Shown one piece after another: positions 40,744 through 49,671 of a DNA stretch of 64,000 bases (within the stretch, counting starts at the first letter, position 1; every line of letters starts with the position of its first letter). Where the stretch lies: assembly GCF_016595505.1 (NCBI RefSeq), contig NZ_JAENIL010000038.1:1-64000 (forward strand). Direction: 5' to 3'. This DNA comes from Pelagicoccus mobilis (lineage in GTDB: Bacteria > Verrucomicrobiota > Verrucomicrobiia > Opitutales > Opitutaceae). The notes under the pieces were generated by a model, which made no database searches, was not told the DNA's origin, and was given only the letters and a program-made list of their open reading frames with translations. Position numbers and translations under genes: made by a program.

Positions 40744-43032
40744 CTATTCCGAGTAGCAACGCAGCCCGAACAAAGCGGCGGGCACGGTTTCAGACGGATG
40801 CTCCAATTTCACCACGAGCCGGTCTGTCTCGATAGCTTCCGGCAACACGATCCGATTGATCGTCTGGTGATTGCCCTTCACGGTCTGGAGCACATTCCCC
40901 TCTCCATCCACAACCTGGTAGTTGTTGACCGTAAACGGCACCACACGCTCTGGATGACCGAACTGCGACGACTCCATCGGGTGATCGAAGTCAGAATCGA
41001 AATAGAGGTAGATCTCCTTGACCGTAATCTTGTCCGACCAGTTGAGCGTGAGCTCAGGTGACTCGTCCGCAAGCGAGGCTACCCACGCGTTGCTGCGTCC
41101 ATTCGGGCGCGTGTAACCATTTTTCAAAAGATCAACACCAAACGCTTCCAGAGCGGGAGATACTTCAAAAGCGATGTTCAAGCCATCGGGGCGACGCAAG
41201 GGACGCCAGAACTCGAAACTGTCGATACCAATACCTTCTGGCGGGCTCTGTACTCCGTTATTGGATACCGCAGCATTTCCTACATTGAAGGCGGAAACTG
41301 TACCCGTCTGGCGAACATCGCTCGCCCTGAGCTTAACAGAGGCATCACCATGGAATGACAACAAAGCGTATTGATCACGATCCAGAGCATTCTCAAATAC
41401 GACCTCTACCGTCTGCTCTCCGTCAACAAGCGTGACCGTCTTCGACTCGATCAGTCGATCTGGAGTGTAGTGATCTCCCTCCTCCGCTGCCCGAAGTTTC
41501 ACCTGCATCTCGCTCTCGCCCTTGCTCAAGGCCTGAACGGTGAACCGGTATTGCACACCCGCCTTTAGCGGAAGCCACTGACCTGAAGCATTCTCCAGAC
41601 TGATGAACTCGCTGTCGCTAGCTGGCAAAGAAGCGAGGGCATCGACCGAGGAACAGGAAAGCGTGGCCGCCTGAGCGAGATCTCCATCGCCCTCTAGCTC
41701 AAACTTCGGAATACTCTGACCTTCCTTGTTCAGCGAGTTCTGCAAACGCTTCATTCTCTCGCTCTCAAGCAAGTCACGCGGACTAACGCCTTCTTCAAGA
41801 CACTGAGCCGCAGCATGACCGATCACCATGCCACCATGGCCACACGTCGCCATCACACGGGTGGTTCCAAAGGCTACATGCGAGGCGCTGATAATGCGCC
41901 CGGCGAGAAAGAGGTTCTCGATGTTCCTGCTGTAGAAACAACGGTACGGAATCTGATAAACCCCCTTGCCGTGCCACTGCGTGCAACTTGGCAGTTCGTT
42001 GTACACACCGTCTTCAGGGTGCAGGTCGATCGCCCAGCCGCCAAAAGAAACGGCGTCTTTAAAATCGACCCGATCCACTACATCGCGTTGCGTCAACATG
42101 TAGTCGCCTTCGAAGCGACGCGACTCGCGCTTCCCTGGGATAGTACCCACCCACTCGAGAGTGAGATTCTCCGCCTCCGGAAACTCGCCTGAGTTTTTGA
42201 TGTGGTCCCAGATTCCGTAGACGATTTTCCAGAGCTCCCACTTAATTTCCTCTGAATCGTGGATCGTATCCAAACTTCCACCATACTCGACCCACCAAAG
42301 CTTACAACCATGGTCCTTCACATTGATCGAGCGGTACTTGGGAAGTTTGGTTATATCCTTCAGGGCAAAGTCCGGGGCGACATAATCCACCGGTTTGCCT
42401 ATGTCCTTAGTATAAAAGTAAATCGTATGCCCGAGCAGCTCACCGTACTTAGCATCAGGAGCGAAGAGCTCGCCGAACTCGTCCTTGCTCTCTGCACCCA
42501 TGCGAAACGCAGCTCCCGCAGCGAAGCCGACCACTCCATCACCGGAAGCATCACAGAAAAGCGGCGCGTTTAACTCATAGCGAGTCAGGTTCTGACTACA
42601 GAAGGCCCAAACCTTTGAGATCTTCGTCGGACTACTCTTCTCCACTTCATAGGCCGCCGTATTCAGCAACAAGGTGATATTTGGTTCGCTCCGTACCTTC
42701 TCCAGGATGATCGTATCCAAAATGATCGCATTACCTTCCTTGTTGCGATATAGGTTCTCCACCAAGATCTCGTCGATCACCCCGCCTTCACGCGACCAGC
42801 GATTGTTGTTACCTAGGTGCGATGTCGCCCCCAGTATCCACAATCTCACTTCACTCGAAGCGTTTCCACCCAACACAGGGCGGTCTTGAACGAGCACGAC
42901 TTTCACTCCTTCGCGAGCCGCAGAAATCGCCGCACAAGCTCCCGCCATGCCGCCACCGACCACAACGAGGCCAGCATCGATGGAGACCTTCTTTAGGCCA
43001 CGTACTTCTTCTGAGAAATTCTCTACAATCAT
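40744..43032 (-). CDS. FAD-dependent oxidoreductase with C-terminal sandwich domains
   Basis: This 762-residue protein has an N-terminal FAD-binding fold (VVVGGGMAGACAAISAAREG near residue 22) and the GGNASSEVRLWILGA motif of the FAD_oxidored group. Further FAD contacts are in FCDASGDGVVGFAAG and FLAGRIISASHVAFGTTRVM. The C-terminal 250 or so residues look like beta-sandwich sugar-binding modules. No signal peptide is visible, so it may be cytoplasmic. Its ATG overlaps the symporter stop (ATGA), so the two are translationally coupled and it may oxidise the imported sugar. The reaction is unknown; oxidation of a sugar hydroxyl is a reasonable guess from context. Confidence 0.82.
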   Translation of the reverse strand: MIVENFSEEVRGLKKVSIDAGLVVVGGGMAGACAAISAAREGVKVVLVQDRPVLGGNASSEVRLWILGATSHLGNNNRWSREGGVIDEILVENLYRNKEGNAIILDTIILEKVRSEPNITLLLNTAAYEVEKSSPTKISKVWAFCSQNLTRYELNAPLFCDASGDGVVGFAAGAAFRMGAESKDEFGELFAPDAKYGELLGHTIYFYTKDIGKPVDYVAPDFALKDITKLPKYRSINVKDHGCKLWWVEYGGSLDTIHDSEEIKWELWKIVYGIWDHIKNSGEFPEAENLTLEWVGTIPGKRESRRFEGDYMLTQRDVVDRVDFKDAVSFGGWAIDLHPEDGVYNELPSCTQWHGKGVYQIPYRCFYSRNIENLFLAGRIISASHVAFGTTRVMATCGHGGMVIGHAAAQCLEEGVSPRDLLESERMKRLQNSLNKEGQSIPKFELEGDGDLAQAATLSCSSVDALASLPASDSEFISLENASGQWLPLKAGVQYRFTVQALSKGESEMQVKLRAAEEGDHYTPDRLIESKTVTLVDGEQTVEVVFENALDRDQYALLSFHGDASVKLRASDVRQTGTVSAFNVGNAAVSNNGVQSPPEGIGIDSFEFWRPLRRPDGLNIAFEVSPALEAFGVDLLKNGYTRPNGRSNAWVASLADESPELTLNWSDKITVKEIYLYFDSDFDHPMESSQFGHPERVVPFTVNNYQVVDGEGNVLQTVKGNHQTINRIVLPEAIETDRLVVKLEHPSETVPAALFGLRCYSE

Positions 43033-44747
43033 TTTAAAATCAAATCAGCTTCTTGCGTTTGCTTCACGCCACTGCGATTCGTCATCAGAACGGCTACACC
43101 TATAGCAGCGACAAGCAGTCCAACGCTTACCACCAACAGTCGCCCATAATCTGAAAACGCGCCGAGTACAGCGATTGCACTACCCGTCAGGGCGATACCA
43201 ATTCCAATCACCTTCACACCGTGCTTGTTCTCGCGGTCCGCTTCCGCCTGCTCTTCAGCTTTCAATTCTATATTGGCAGCCTCTGCCGCCAGACGCTCTT
43301 TCCGACCCATCTCATAGTCCCGGTACTGCTGCGTCTCCTTGCCCTTTCTCATGGCGTAAATCTCGTATCCAGCCATCAAACACAAAGGCAGGCACGATCC
43401 CAACACCTGCACTTGTGCGGGGCTCAGGGCAAATACACCGGATCGCTTTAAACCTTCGAAAATCAGATTCACCGTAAGGCAGATCAAAGTCACCCCGAGC
43501 ACTGATTTACCAGTGTGCCGCTTCGAAAACAGAGCCCAAAGCGGAGGAATGTACATCGCTCCTCCCGTCACAGCCGCCAGCATCCAGATCACATCCAAAA
43601 TGCCGCCGAGATGATCGACCGTCAAAGCCAAGACCATGGTCAGGCAGCCAAACACCACCGTCGAAACACGGGCCACTGTGATCAATTGCTTATCCGAAGC
43701 TTCCGGTTTGATGCCCTTGTATATGTCATTTGTGAATACACCGGAAACAATGTTGAGCGTGGTATTCACCGAGCTCGCGGTCGCGAAAATCATAGCGCCT
43801 ACCATCAGCCCCAACATGCCCGCCGGAAGGACTTCCTTGGACATGTTCATGTAAGCGTGATTCGCATCGCCCGCCGCGACATCCAGCCCTGGATTGTAGA
43901 TGCGGTAGATCATTGGCGGCAACATCCAAACAATCGGGCTGATCGTGTAGAGGCAGCCAAATAAGAGCGCCACCTTTCGCGAATCCTTCGCCGTCTTCAC
44001 GCTGGTATAACGCTGCACATACGCCCAGTTACCCGCAATGAAACAGAGGTTATACAGCCCAAAGCCTAGGAAGAACAAAGGCGTGTACTTGCTGGTGGTA
44101 AAATTGAAGAAATCCTCCGGAGCCCCTTCGAAAAAGCCACTGACGCCGCCGATCTTGTCGAAGGCCAACGGAACGATGATGATCACCGCCGCGGTCAAAA
44201 TAATAAATTGCAGCACATCCGTCACGATCACCGCCCATAAGCCACCCGTCGCCGTGTAGAGCACGATCGCCACCGTCAAAAGAACCACCGCGTATTCGAA
44301 AGGAATGCCGGTTGCCCCCTCCACGATCTTCGCCACCGGGTATAAAAACGCGCCACTGGTAAATACCGAAATCGCGACAAAAAGATAAGTGTACACCTTC
44401 TGCACCCCAGCACCTAGGCGAGCTTTGATGAACTGCGCCCCGGTCAACACCCCCGTGTTACGCCACCGGGCAGCGATGAATCCAGCAATGATGAAGCCCG
44501 CCAGACACATTGTCCACTGGATCGAAATCGAAACCAAACCATTGATGTAAGCCAGCGACCCCCATGCGACGAAGGTCCCCGCCGAGAAGAAGCTCATGAA
44601 CAGCGAAAGCCCATTAATCCACCAAGGCACCGCGCCGCCCCCAGCAAAGAAGGTCTTCATGTTTTTGCCCGATTTCGAGAAAGACATGCCCGCAGTCAGG
44701 ACGCCTGCAGTGAACACAAGAATGACGATGTAGTCTAAAGATGACAT
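43029..44747 (-). CDS. Sodium:solute symporter (SSS family), second copy
   Basis: This 572-residue transporter has about 13-14 helices. I take the ATG at 44747 (MSSLDYIVILVFTAGVLTAG), because the extra 20 residues from 44807 are not membrane-like. AGGGAVPWWINGLSLFMSFFSAGTF is the family's sodium-site region and matches the 15471 symporter. It overlaps the FAD oxidoreductase gene by four bases. A GTCAACCGTTGAC site lies 83 bases upstream, linking it to the sulfatase, DapA and GH117-fusion genes. The substrate is unknown, probably a sugar released by the secreted enzymes. Confidence 0.92.
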   Translation of the reverse strand: MSSLDYIVILVFTAGVLTAGMSFSKSGKNMKTFFAGGGAVPWWINGLSLFMSFFSAGTFVAWGSLAYINGLVSISIQWTMCLAGFIIAGFIAARWRNTGVLTGAQFIKARLGAGVQKVYTYLFVAISVFTSGAFLYPVAKIVEGATGIPFEYAVVLLTVAIVLYTATGGLWAVIVTDVLQFIILTAAVIIIVPLAFDKIGGVSGFFEGAPEDFFNFTTSKYTPLFFLGFGLYNLCFIAGNWAYVQRYTSVKTAKDSRKVALLFGCLYTISPIVWMLPPMIYRIYNPGLDVAAGDANHAYMNMSKEVLPAGMLGLMVGAMIFATASSVNTTLNIVSGVFTNDIYKGIKPEASDKQLITVARVSTVVFGCLTMVLALTVDHLGGILDVIWMLAAVTGGAMYIPPLWALFSKRHTGKSVLGVTLICLTVNLIFEGLKRSGVFALSPAQVQVLGSCLPLCLMAGYEIYAMRKGKETQQYRDYEMGRKERLAAEAANIELKAEEQAEADRENKHGVKVIGIGIALTGSAIAVLGAFSDYGRLLVVSVGLLVAAIGVAVLMTNRSGVKQTQEADLILK

Positions 44748-44830
44748 GATTGGGTTTGGGAGAGACGGAGGTAAATCCGGGTAATTTCGAAGTGTCGCAG
44801 CCCCCAAGCTCCTCGGCTAACCCTTCCACC

Positions 44831-44843
44831 GTCAACCGTTGAC
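44831..44843. promoter_or_regulatory. GTCAACnGTTGAC operator-like palindrome 4
   Basis: GTCAACCGTTGAC is a perfect inverted repeat, 83 bases upstream of the symporter start at 44747. Confidence 0.6.
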
Positions 44844-44908
44844 TGCGCGCAATCCGCAAACACACGCCCAAGGTAGCGGCCATCATCCCCGATGCCCCCC
44901 CCCCCTCT

Positions 44909-44997
44909 CCGTAGAGTCGTCGCTCGCTCCGCACCGACATCCAGCCAGAACCCAGCCCCCAACCTCCCCCCTCTGTAGGGCGGGGCGCCGACCCGCC
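44909..44997. repeat. Dispersed repeats, GTCGTCGCTCG and GTAGGGCGGGGCG types
   Basis: Units at 44909-44940 and 44974-44997 match elements at 31569, 47879, 37870 and 62424. Confidence 0.55.
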
Positions 44998-45084
44998 ATC
45001 CCCCAAAACTCCTGCCGACCAAAGGCCATCCTGCTCCGCCCGCAGGCGGCCCCCTGTCAAAAAACACTCTCCCCTACCACCCAG

Positions 45085-45118
45085 AACCCATAACCCATAA
45101 CCCATAACCCTTAACCCC
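45085..45118. repeat. AACCCAT heptamer tract
   Basis: Three AACCCAT units followed by AACCCTT and AACCCC, just beyond the AraC stop. It has the same seven-base period as the tracts upstream of the gene. Confidence 0.8.
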
Positions 45119-45125
45119 AAAAACA

Positions 45126-45971
45126 TCACCACTCCCGCCGATACGCGCTCGGCGGCATCCCCATCGTCTGCCGAAACACCCGCGAAAAATAGAAGGCACT
45201 TGAAAATCCCAACTGCAAGGCGATCTCCTCCAGGCTCAGCTTCGTAGACAATAGCAAGTCGCAGCTCCGCCGTACCCTCAGGCGGGTCAAGTACCGGTTA
45301 GGCGTGTCGCCAATCTCCAAGCGAAACAGCTCATGGAATCGAGCTCGAGACAAGCAGGCCACCTGACTCAGCCGCGCCAAATCCAACTTCTCCCCGAGGT
45401 GATCCTCCATATAGCGCACCGCAGCTTCCACCCCTTTAGAGCCCTCTCCCCCTAACCGCCGCTGCGATAGGACAAAGAACCGTTGCAGCAGTTGGCGCAA
45501 ATGCGTCGAAGCTCGTAAAAGCTGTTCGAAACCGATTTCGCCCCGATACAATTCCAGGAGCATCTCAAACTCCGCGACACACTCCGGGTCCTGCGGCAGC
45601 TCCACCCTCCATTCCCCCTTCGACAAACCCAGCAATTCAGAGAACGCCTTCGCCTGCTTACCCCTAAAGTGGACCCAGTAGTTGAGCCAGGGCTCGCTCT
45701 CCATAGCCCCGTAAGCATGCGGAGTCTTCGGCGGGACAATAATGCAGGTCCCAGGCCTCAGTTCCCACCTATCACTTCCATTTTCCGCCCAGCCGACTCC
45801 CTCCGCGCAATACTGTAGGATGAACTCATCCATGCCTCGCTTCCGTCTCGTCTCCGAGCCTACTGCAGGCGGCAAGCGTCCCACCGAGCGCACAAAGAGC
45901 GAACTCAAAATAGGATGCGACTCCGCAAGCTCAAGCGAAGCACTAGGAATGACAGAATGTTGCAGTTCCAC
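45126..45971 (-). CDS. AraC-family transcriptional regulator
   Basis: This 281-residue regulator has an N-terminal cupin-like sensing domain (ILQYCAEGVGWAENGSDRW, RPGTCIIVPPKTPHAYG) that should bind a sugar. Its C-terminal half is a double helix-turn-helix: YMEDHLGEKLDLARLSQVAC, SRARFHELFRLEIG and LGFSSAFYFSRVFRQTMGMPP. This matches AraC/XylS activators of carbohydrate genes. It is divergent from the sulfatase at 46230, the likely target along with genes of the same locus. Period-7 repeat tracts lie on both sides of the gene. No nearby binding site was defined. Confidence 0.93.
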   Translation of the reverse strand: MELQHSVIPSASLELAESHPILSSLFVRSVGRLPPAVGSETRRKRGMDEFILQYCAEGVGWAENGSDRWELRPGTCIIVPPKTPHAYGAMESEPWLNYWVHFRGKQAKAFSELLGLSKGEWRVELPQDPECVAEFEMLLELYRGEIGFEQLLRASTHLRQLLQRFFVLSQRRLGGEGSKGVEAAVRYMEDHLGEKLDLARLSQVACLSRARFHELFRLEIGDTPNRYLTRLRVRRSCDLLLSTKLSLEEIALQLGFSSAFYFSRVFRQTMGMPPSAYRREW

Positions 45972-46114
45972 GATCAGACGATTTTATAGGTTTATCGGAC
46001 AATATCGCATGTTCTCCCCAAAAAGAAACTGCTAAAATTCCCGAAACAACGCCCCTCCATCACCCAGAACTCAGAACCCAGCACATCACCCTTCCACATT
46101 TCCACTTTTCCAAC

Positions 46115-46190
46115 CACCCAGCACCCAGCACCCAGCACCCAGCACCCAGCACCCAGCACCCAGCACCCAGCACCCAGCACCCAGCACCCA
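46115..46190. repeat. CACCCAG heptamer tract
   Basis: About eleven consecutive copies of the seven-base unit CACCCAG in the divergent gap between AraC and the sulfatase. A preceding stretch (46060-46085) has looser versions. Copy number may vary by slippage. Confidence 0.9.
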
Positions 46191-46226
46191 CTCCAAACTT
46201 CAAACTTCAAACTCCAAACTTTCAAA
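46191..46226. repeat. CAAACTT heptamer tract before the sulfatase ATG
   Basis: Imperfect seven-base units (CCAAACTT, CAAACTT, CAAACTC, CAAACTTT) end only three bases before the ATG at 46230, so they occupy the place of a normal ribosome-binding site. Confidence 0.75.
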
Positions 46227-46229
46227 ACC

Positions 46230-47756
46230 ATGCGTCCAAACATTCTCCTCATCACTAGCGACCAGCAACACTGGGACACCATCGGTCTCAACAACCCCGA
46301 GATCCACACACCCAATCTCGATCGGCTCGCCAAGCAAGGCTGCCTCTTCGACCGAGCCTATTGCCCCAATCCGACCTGCACGCCCACTCGTGCCTCCATC
46401 ATCACCGGCATGTATCCAAGCCAGCATGGCGCCTACACGCTTGGGACCAAGCTCCTAGAAGACCGCGTCACCATCGGCCAAACGCTCTCCGACGCGGGCT
46501 ACCAGACAACTCTGGTCGGCAAGGCACACTTCCAGCCTCTTCGCGAAACCGAAGAATTCTCCTCACTCGAGTCGTATCCAATTCTTCGCGACCTCGATTT
46601 CTGGCGAGATTTCGACCAGCCCTTCTACGGATTCGACCACGTGGAGCTCGCTCGCAATCACACCGACGAAACCCACGCCGGCCAGCACTACGCCATTTGG
46701 ATGGAAGAAAAAGGCCTCAACGACTGGGCCAAGCACTACCAGAGCGACTGGTGCGAATTCTCTTTCGCCGAAGAGTCAAACCCACCTCAGTACCTCAAGT
46801 GGAGCATCCCGGAAGAGTACCACTACAACACCTGGATCGCCGAACGCTCCAACGCCCTGATGGAAGAGTACGTCAAAGAGGATAAGCCCTTCTTCCTCTG
46901 GTCCAGTTTCTTCGACCCGCACCCTCCCTACATCGTGCCCGAACCATGGGACACCATGTACGACCCAGAAAAGGTCACCGTCCCACAGATCACGCCCGGC
47001 GAGCACGAACAAAATCCCGAGCACTTCCAAAAGACCCAGCAAGAGAACCCCGACTTCTCTAATTGGGAGGAAGAAGGCGGCAACACCATGCACGGCTGCG
47101 AATCGCATCTTCAAGACCGCGAGTCGCTCTCCAAGGAGATCGCCGTCTACTACGGCATGATCAGTTGCATGGACAAATACATCGGCCAGATTCTCGACAA
47201 GCTCGACGAGCTTGGCATCGCCGACAACACCCTGATCGTCTTTACCTCCGACCACGGTCACTTCTTCGGGCACCACGGCCTCATAGCCAAAGGTCCATTC
47301 CATTACGAAGATCTCATCCGCATCCCCTTCATCGCCAGCTGGCCCGGCAAGATCGAAGCCGGCACCACCAGCTCCGAGATCCAATCTCTTGTCGACCTCG
47401 CCCCTACCTTCCTCGAAGCGACCGGTACCAAGATTCCAAATACAATGACCGGAATCTCCCAGGCCAAAGCATGGACGGGTGAAGAAACCAGCCAGCGCGA
47501 CCACGCCATTGTCGAGAATCGTCACCAGCCCACCACCATTAATGCAAAGACGTACATCAACGCCCGCTACAAAATCACCACGTATGCAGGCCACGAATAC
47601 GGTGAACTGTGGGATCTCGAGAACGACCCCAAGGAGCTCAAGAACCTCTGGAACGATCCCGCGTCAGCCGAGTTGAAGGCCAAACTCATCATGGAGATGC
47701 TCCACGCCGAAATCAAAAAGGAGCCCACCCCCATGACCCGCATCGCCGGCGCCTAA
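46230..47756 (+). CDS. Type I sulfatase without visible signal peptide
   Basis: This 508-residue sulfatase begins directly with the core strand (MRPNILLITSDQQHWDT), with no export signal. Catalytic Cys50 lies in CTPTRASIITGMYPSQHG, the SDQQHWD segment gives metal ligands, and TSDHGHFFGHHG completes the site. It resembles cytoplasmic-type family members, or its signal is missing. Codon use differs slightly from its neighbours, with more C-ending codons. The start is fixed by the ATG at 46230 right after the heptamer tract, with no Shine-Dalgarno sequence. It may act on imported sulfated oligosaccharides, unlike the other six sulfatases here. Confidence 0.93.
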   Translation: MRPNILLITSDQQHWDTIGLNNPEIHTPNLDRLAKQGCLFDRAYCPNPTCTPTRASIITGMYPSQHGAYTLGTKLLEDRVTIGQTLSDAGYQTTLVGKAHFQPLRETEEFSSLESYPILRDLDFWRDFDQPFYGFDHVELARNHTDETHAGQHYAIWMEEKGLNDWAKHYQSDWCEFSFAEESNPPQYLKWSIPEEYHYNTWIAERSNALMEEYVKEDKPFFLWSSFFDPHPPYIVPEPWDTMYDPEKVTVPQITPGEHEQNPEHFQKTQQENPDFSNWEEEGGNTMHGCESHLQDRESLSKEIAVYYGMISCMDKYIGQILDKLDELGIADNTLIVFTSDHGHFFGHHGLIAKGPFHYEDLIRIPFIASWPGKIEAGTTSSEIQSLVDLAPTFLEATGTKIPNTMTGISQAKAWTGEETSQRDHAIVENRHQPTTINAKTYINARYKITTYAGHEYGELWDLENDPKELKNLWNDPASAELKAKLIMEMLHAEIKKEPTPMTRIAGA

Positions 47757-47766
47757 CCCAAGACAG

Positions 47767-47788
47767 GGCGTGGGTGCCGCCCCACGCC
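47767..47788 (+). terminator. Candidate terminator after the sulfatase
   Basis: GGCGTGGG (47767-47774) pairs with CCCACGCC (47781-47788), then TTTC, eleven bases after the stop codon. The T-run is short, so this is a weak call. Confidence 0.45.
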
Positions 47789-47817
47789 TTTCAACGGCCA
47801 TCAGCACAAAGAAGCTG

Positions 47818-47910
47818 CAGGTCGCCGCGCCGAGGCGACAAACCGCCAACCGACGTGTCCCGGCGGCCATCCCCACTCCGTAGGGTCGTCGCTCGCGACG
47901 CACCGCACTG
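47818..47910. repeat. Dispersed repeats, GGTCGCCGCGCCGAGGCGAC and GTCGTCGCTCGCGAC types
   Basis: The first unit matches 37830 and 62391; the second (47879-47910) matches 31569 and, inverted, 36475. Confidence 0.6.
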
Positions 47911-48255
47911 CCCAACTACCCCTTCCACTTTTCACCCCACTCCACCTCTCTTTCTGTCTCCCCTTCAGGAAAAAGTACCAAGAATATTCGACTCACCCCA
48001 GCGAAGGAGACATACCGCAGCATGTATCCAGTATATCATTACAGTACATTCACGCCGTGCAGCTCGTTATAAATCTTACCAAACGAATCGAATCAAGAAG
48101 TTCGAAGAGTGACGGGTTTGTAATTGTCTACGATGGCAACGAAAAAGGAGAATGTATTTCGACTATCCGGATAACATCTGACTCTGCACTCAATTAATCC
48201 CCAAACTCAAAGGCACCTCTCCACAGCCAGCACCCGTTGTCTTGCCCCTTCAGCA

Positions 48256-49671
48256 ATGATTAAAAAACACCACAAGATTCTGGCTATAACATCCTTGCTG
48301 TGGGCCTCCACGAACGTAGAAGTCCAATCTCAATCCGTCGAAGCTCCCGAGCAAGTTCAGATTCTGCAGTTTGGCACCAACGGCAAACGCAACATGCTCT
48401 ACGACGCCCGTCAGCGACCACACTCGGTGTTGTTGCACGGTCGTGTGTACATTGTCTTCAACGCCAACGCAACACCGACCCAGGACAAGAAGGGCATAGC
48501 CTATCCCATGATGATCACCTATTCCCCGAAGACGCGCCAGTTTACAGAGCCCGTGCGTATCGGCCCAGCAAGTAGCGATCACCATTACAGCCCGATAATC
48601 TGGGCCGACGAATCGGATCACCTGCATGTGCTCCATGGTTGTCACAGGACGCCAGGCACTCACCTTATTTCAGCGAAGCCCGTCGTCGCGGGAACGTTGG
48701 CGATCCAATGGGAAGAAGCCCCTCGGATTGCACCAAAGCTGTCTTACCCAACAGTCTTCCGTGCCTACAGCGAAAAGGAAGTGATCGCTTATCGAACCAA
48801 TGGCCACACCAGTTCTTGGACCTATCGGATCAGCGACGACAACGGCCAAACCTGGACCGGGCCGGAACAGGATGTCACCGACCTCGACAACAAAGGCCGA
48901 ACTGACTGGTCATCTTACCGTACCGTGCTGCCGAGCGAGGACGGTAGGCATTTGCACATGGTCTACACAGACTATGATGACTACAAAACACAGCTAACTC
49001 CAGACCGCCTCTACAATCCCCGTTACGGCCAGAACGTCAGCAACGAGTGGAAATACAACCTACACTACGTTAAGATCGACCTCGAAACCCACGAGGTCAC
49101 CAATGCTGAGGAAAAGACGCTCCGAACGCCGATCGACATCGACTATTCGAAGGAACATTGCCTGATCTGGGACACGGAGGGGCGAGGCTCAGGCATCCCC
49201 CCCGTAATTGCTCTGGATACGGAAGGAGATCCGACTTTTCTGCACATTCTCTCCGAAGGCGATCTGAAAACACATGGCTACTACTACGTGCGCCGTGAAA
49301 ACGGCGAGTGGCTTCAGACGAGGATCAACTCTTCAAACCACAACTGGAACGGCGGCTACATGGTTCATCGCACCGACGGAAGCATTTACGCTTACCTCAT
49401 CACAGGAGATGGATTTCTAGGAGGCGGCTATATGGATGGCCGTGGTGGTGGTCGCGTCGAGGAATGGATCTCCAATGACAAAGGAAAGACATGGGGCAAA
49501 AACCGTGACCTCACACCCGATCGCGAACGATACCCCGGCTGGCGGTTTAACCACGTCCAACCAATCGCTCGTCCCGATGGGACACCAGTAGACGGCATGC
49601 TTCTCTTTTACGGATGGAGAGATAAAGACCTTCCTACCGCAAAGGCCTTCCTGATTCACGAGAATTCGTAG
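48256..49671 (+). CDS. BNR-type beta-propeller protein (BNR_4, lyase-like fold)
   Basis: This 471-residue protein has a probable signal (MIKKHHKILAITSLLWASTN) and repeated propeller motifs. Examples are HSVLLHGRVYIVFNANA, HHYSPIIWADESDHLHVLHGCH, SWTYRISDDNGQTWTGPEQD and EEWISNDKGKTWGKN, the last two being Asp-box-like. The BNR_4 family includes beta-propeller polysaccharide lyases such as ulvan lyases of PL24/PL25, with a catalytic His and Tyr. HHYSPIIW and GHTSSWTYR are comparable conserved spots. Whether this one cleaves a uronic-acid polysaccharide is untested, and it might only bind. It follows a sulfatase and is the only candidate for an endo-acting enzyme in the window. Confidence 0.7.
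   Translation: MIKKHHKILAITSLLWASTNVEVQSQSVEAPEQVQILQFGTNGKRNMLYDARQRPHSVLLHGRVYIVFNANATPTQDKKGIAYPMMITYSPKTRQFTEPVRIGPASSDHHYSPIIWADESDHLHVLHGCHRTPGTHLISAKPVVAGTLAIQWEEAPRIAPKLSYPTVFRAYSEKEVIAYRTNGHTSSWTYRISDDNGQTWTGPEQDVTDLDNKGRTDWSSYRTVLPSEDGRHLHMVYTDYDDYKTQLTPDRLYNPRYGQNVSNEWKYNLHYVKIDLETHEVTNAEEKTLRTPIDIDYSKEHCLIWDTEGRGSGIPPVIALDTEGDPTFLHILSEGDLKTHGYYYVRRENGEWLQTRINSSNHNWNGGYMVHRTDGSIYAYLITGDGFLGGGYMDGRGGGRVEEWISNDKGKTWGKNRDLTPDRERYPGWRFNHVQPIARPDGTPVDGMLLFYGWRDKDLPTAKAFLIHENS

Larger units (their letters stand above)
44748..45125. other. 378-base intergenic region with operator, repeats and heptamers
   Basis: It holds the GTCAACCGTTGAC site, GTAGAGTCGTCGCTCGCTCC at about 44909 and GTAGGGCGGGGCGCCGACCC at 44974 (both dispersed-repeat relatives), a C-rich run near 44895, and a tract of AACCCAT heptamers at 45085-45118. 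No gene is supported; a 172-codon frame on the minus strand is low-complexity. Confidence 0.6.
47757..48255. other. 499-base intergenic region
   Basis: The gap holds a terminator-like hairpin, two dispersed repeats, and an unexplained stretch (about 48003-48197) with an open frame lacking a good start. No gene is claimed. Confidence 0.55.

Noticed and set aside
44614-45132. 172-codon open frame on the minus strand
   Set aside because: It overlaps the symporter 5' end and a low-complexity, repeat-filled gap. The translation is rich in Gly, Arg and Trp with no domain, and the operator-like site and repeats lie within it.
46115-46190. Possible CRISPR array
   Set aside because: The repeats are contiguous seven-base units without spacers and there are no cas genes.
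46776-47594. 272-codon minus-strand frame inside the sulfatase
   Set aside because: It is antisense to an intact sulfatase with clear active-site motifs. Long antisense frames are expected from its C-ending codon use.
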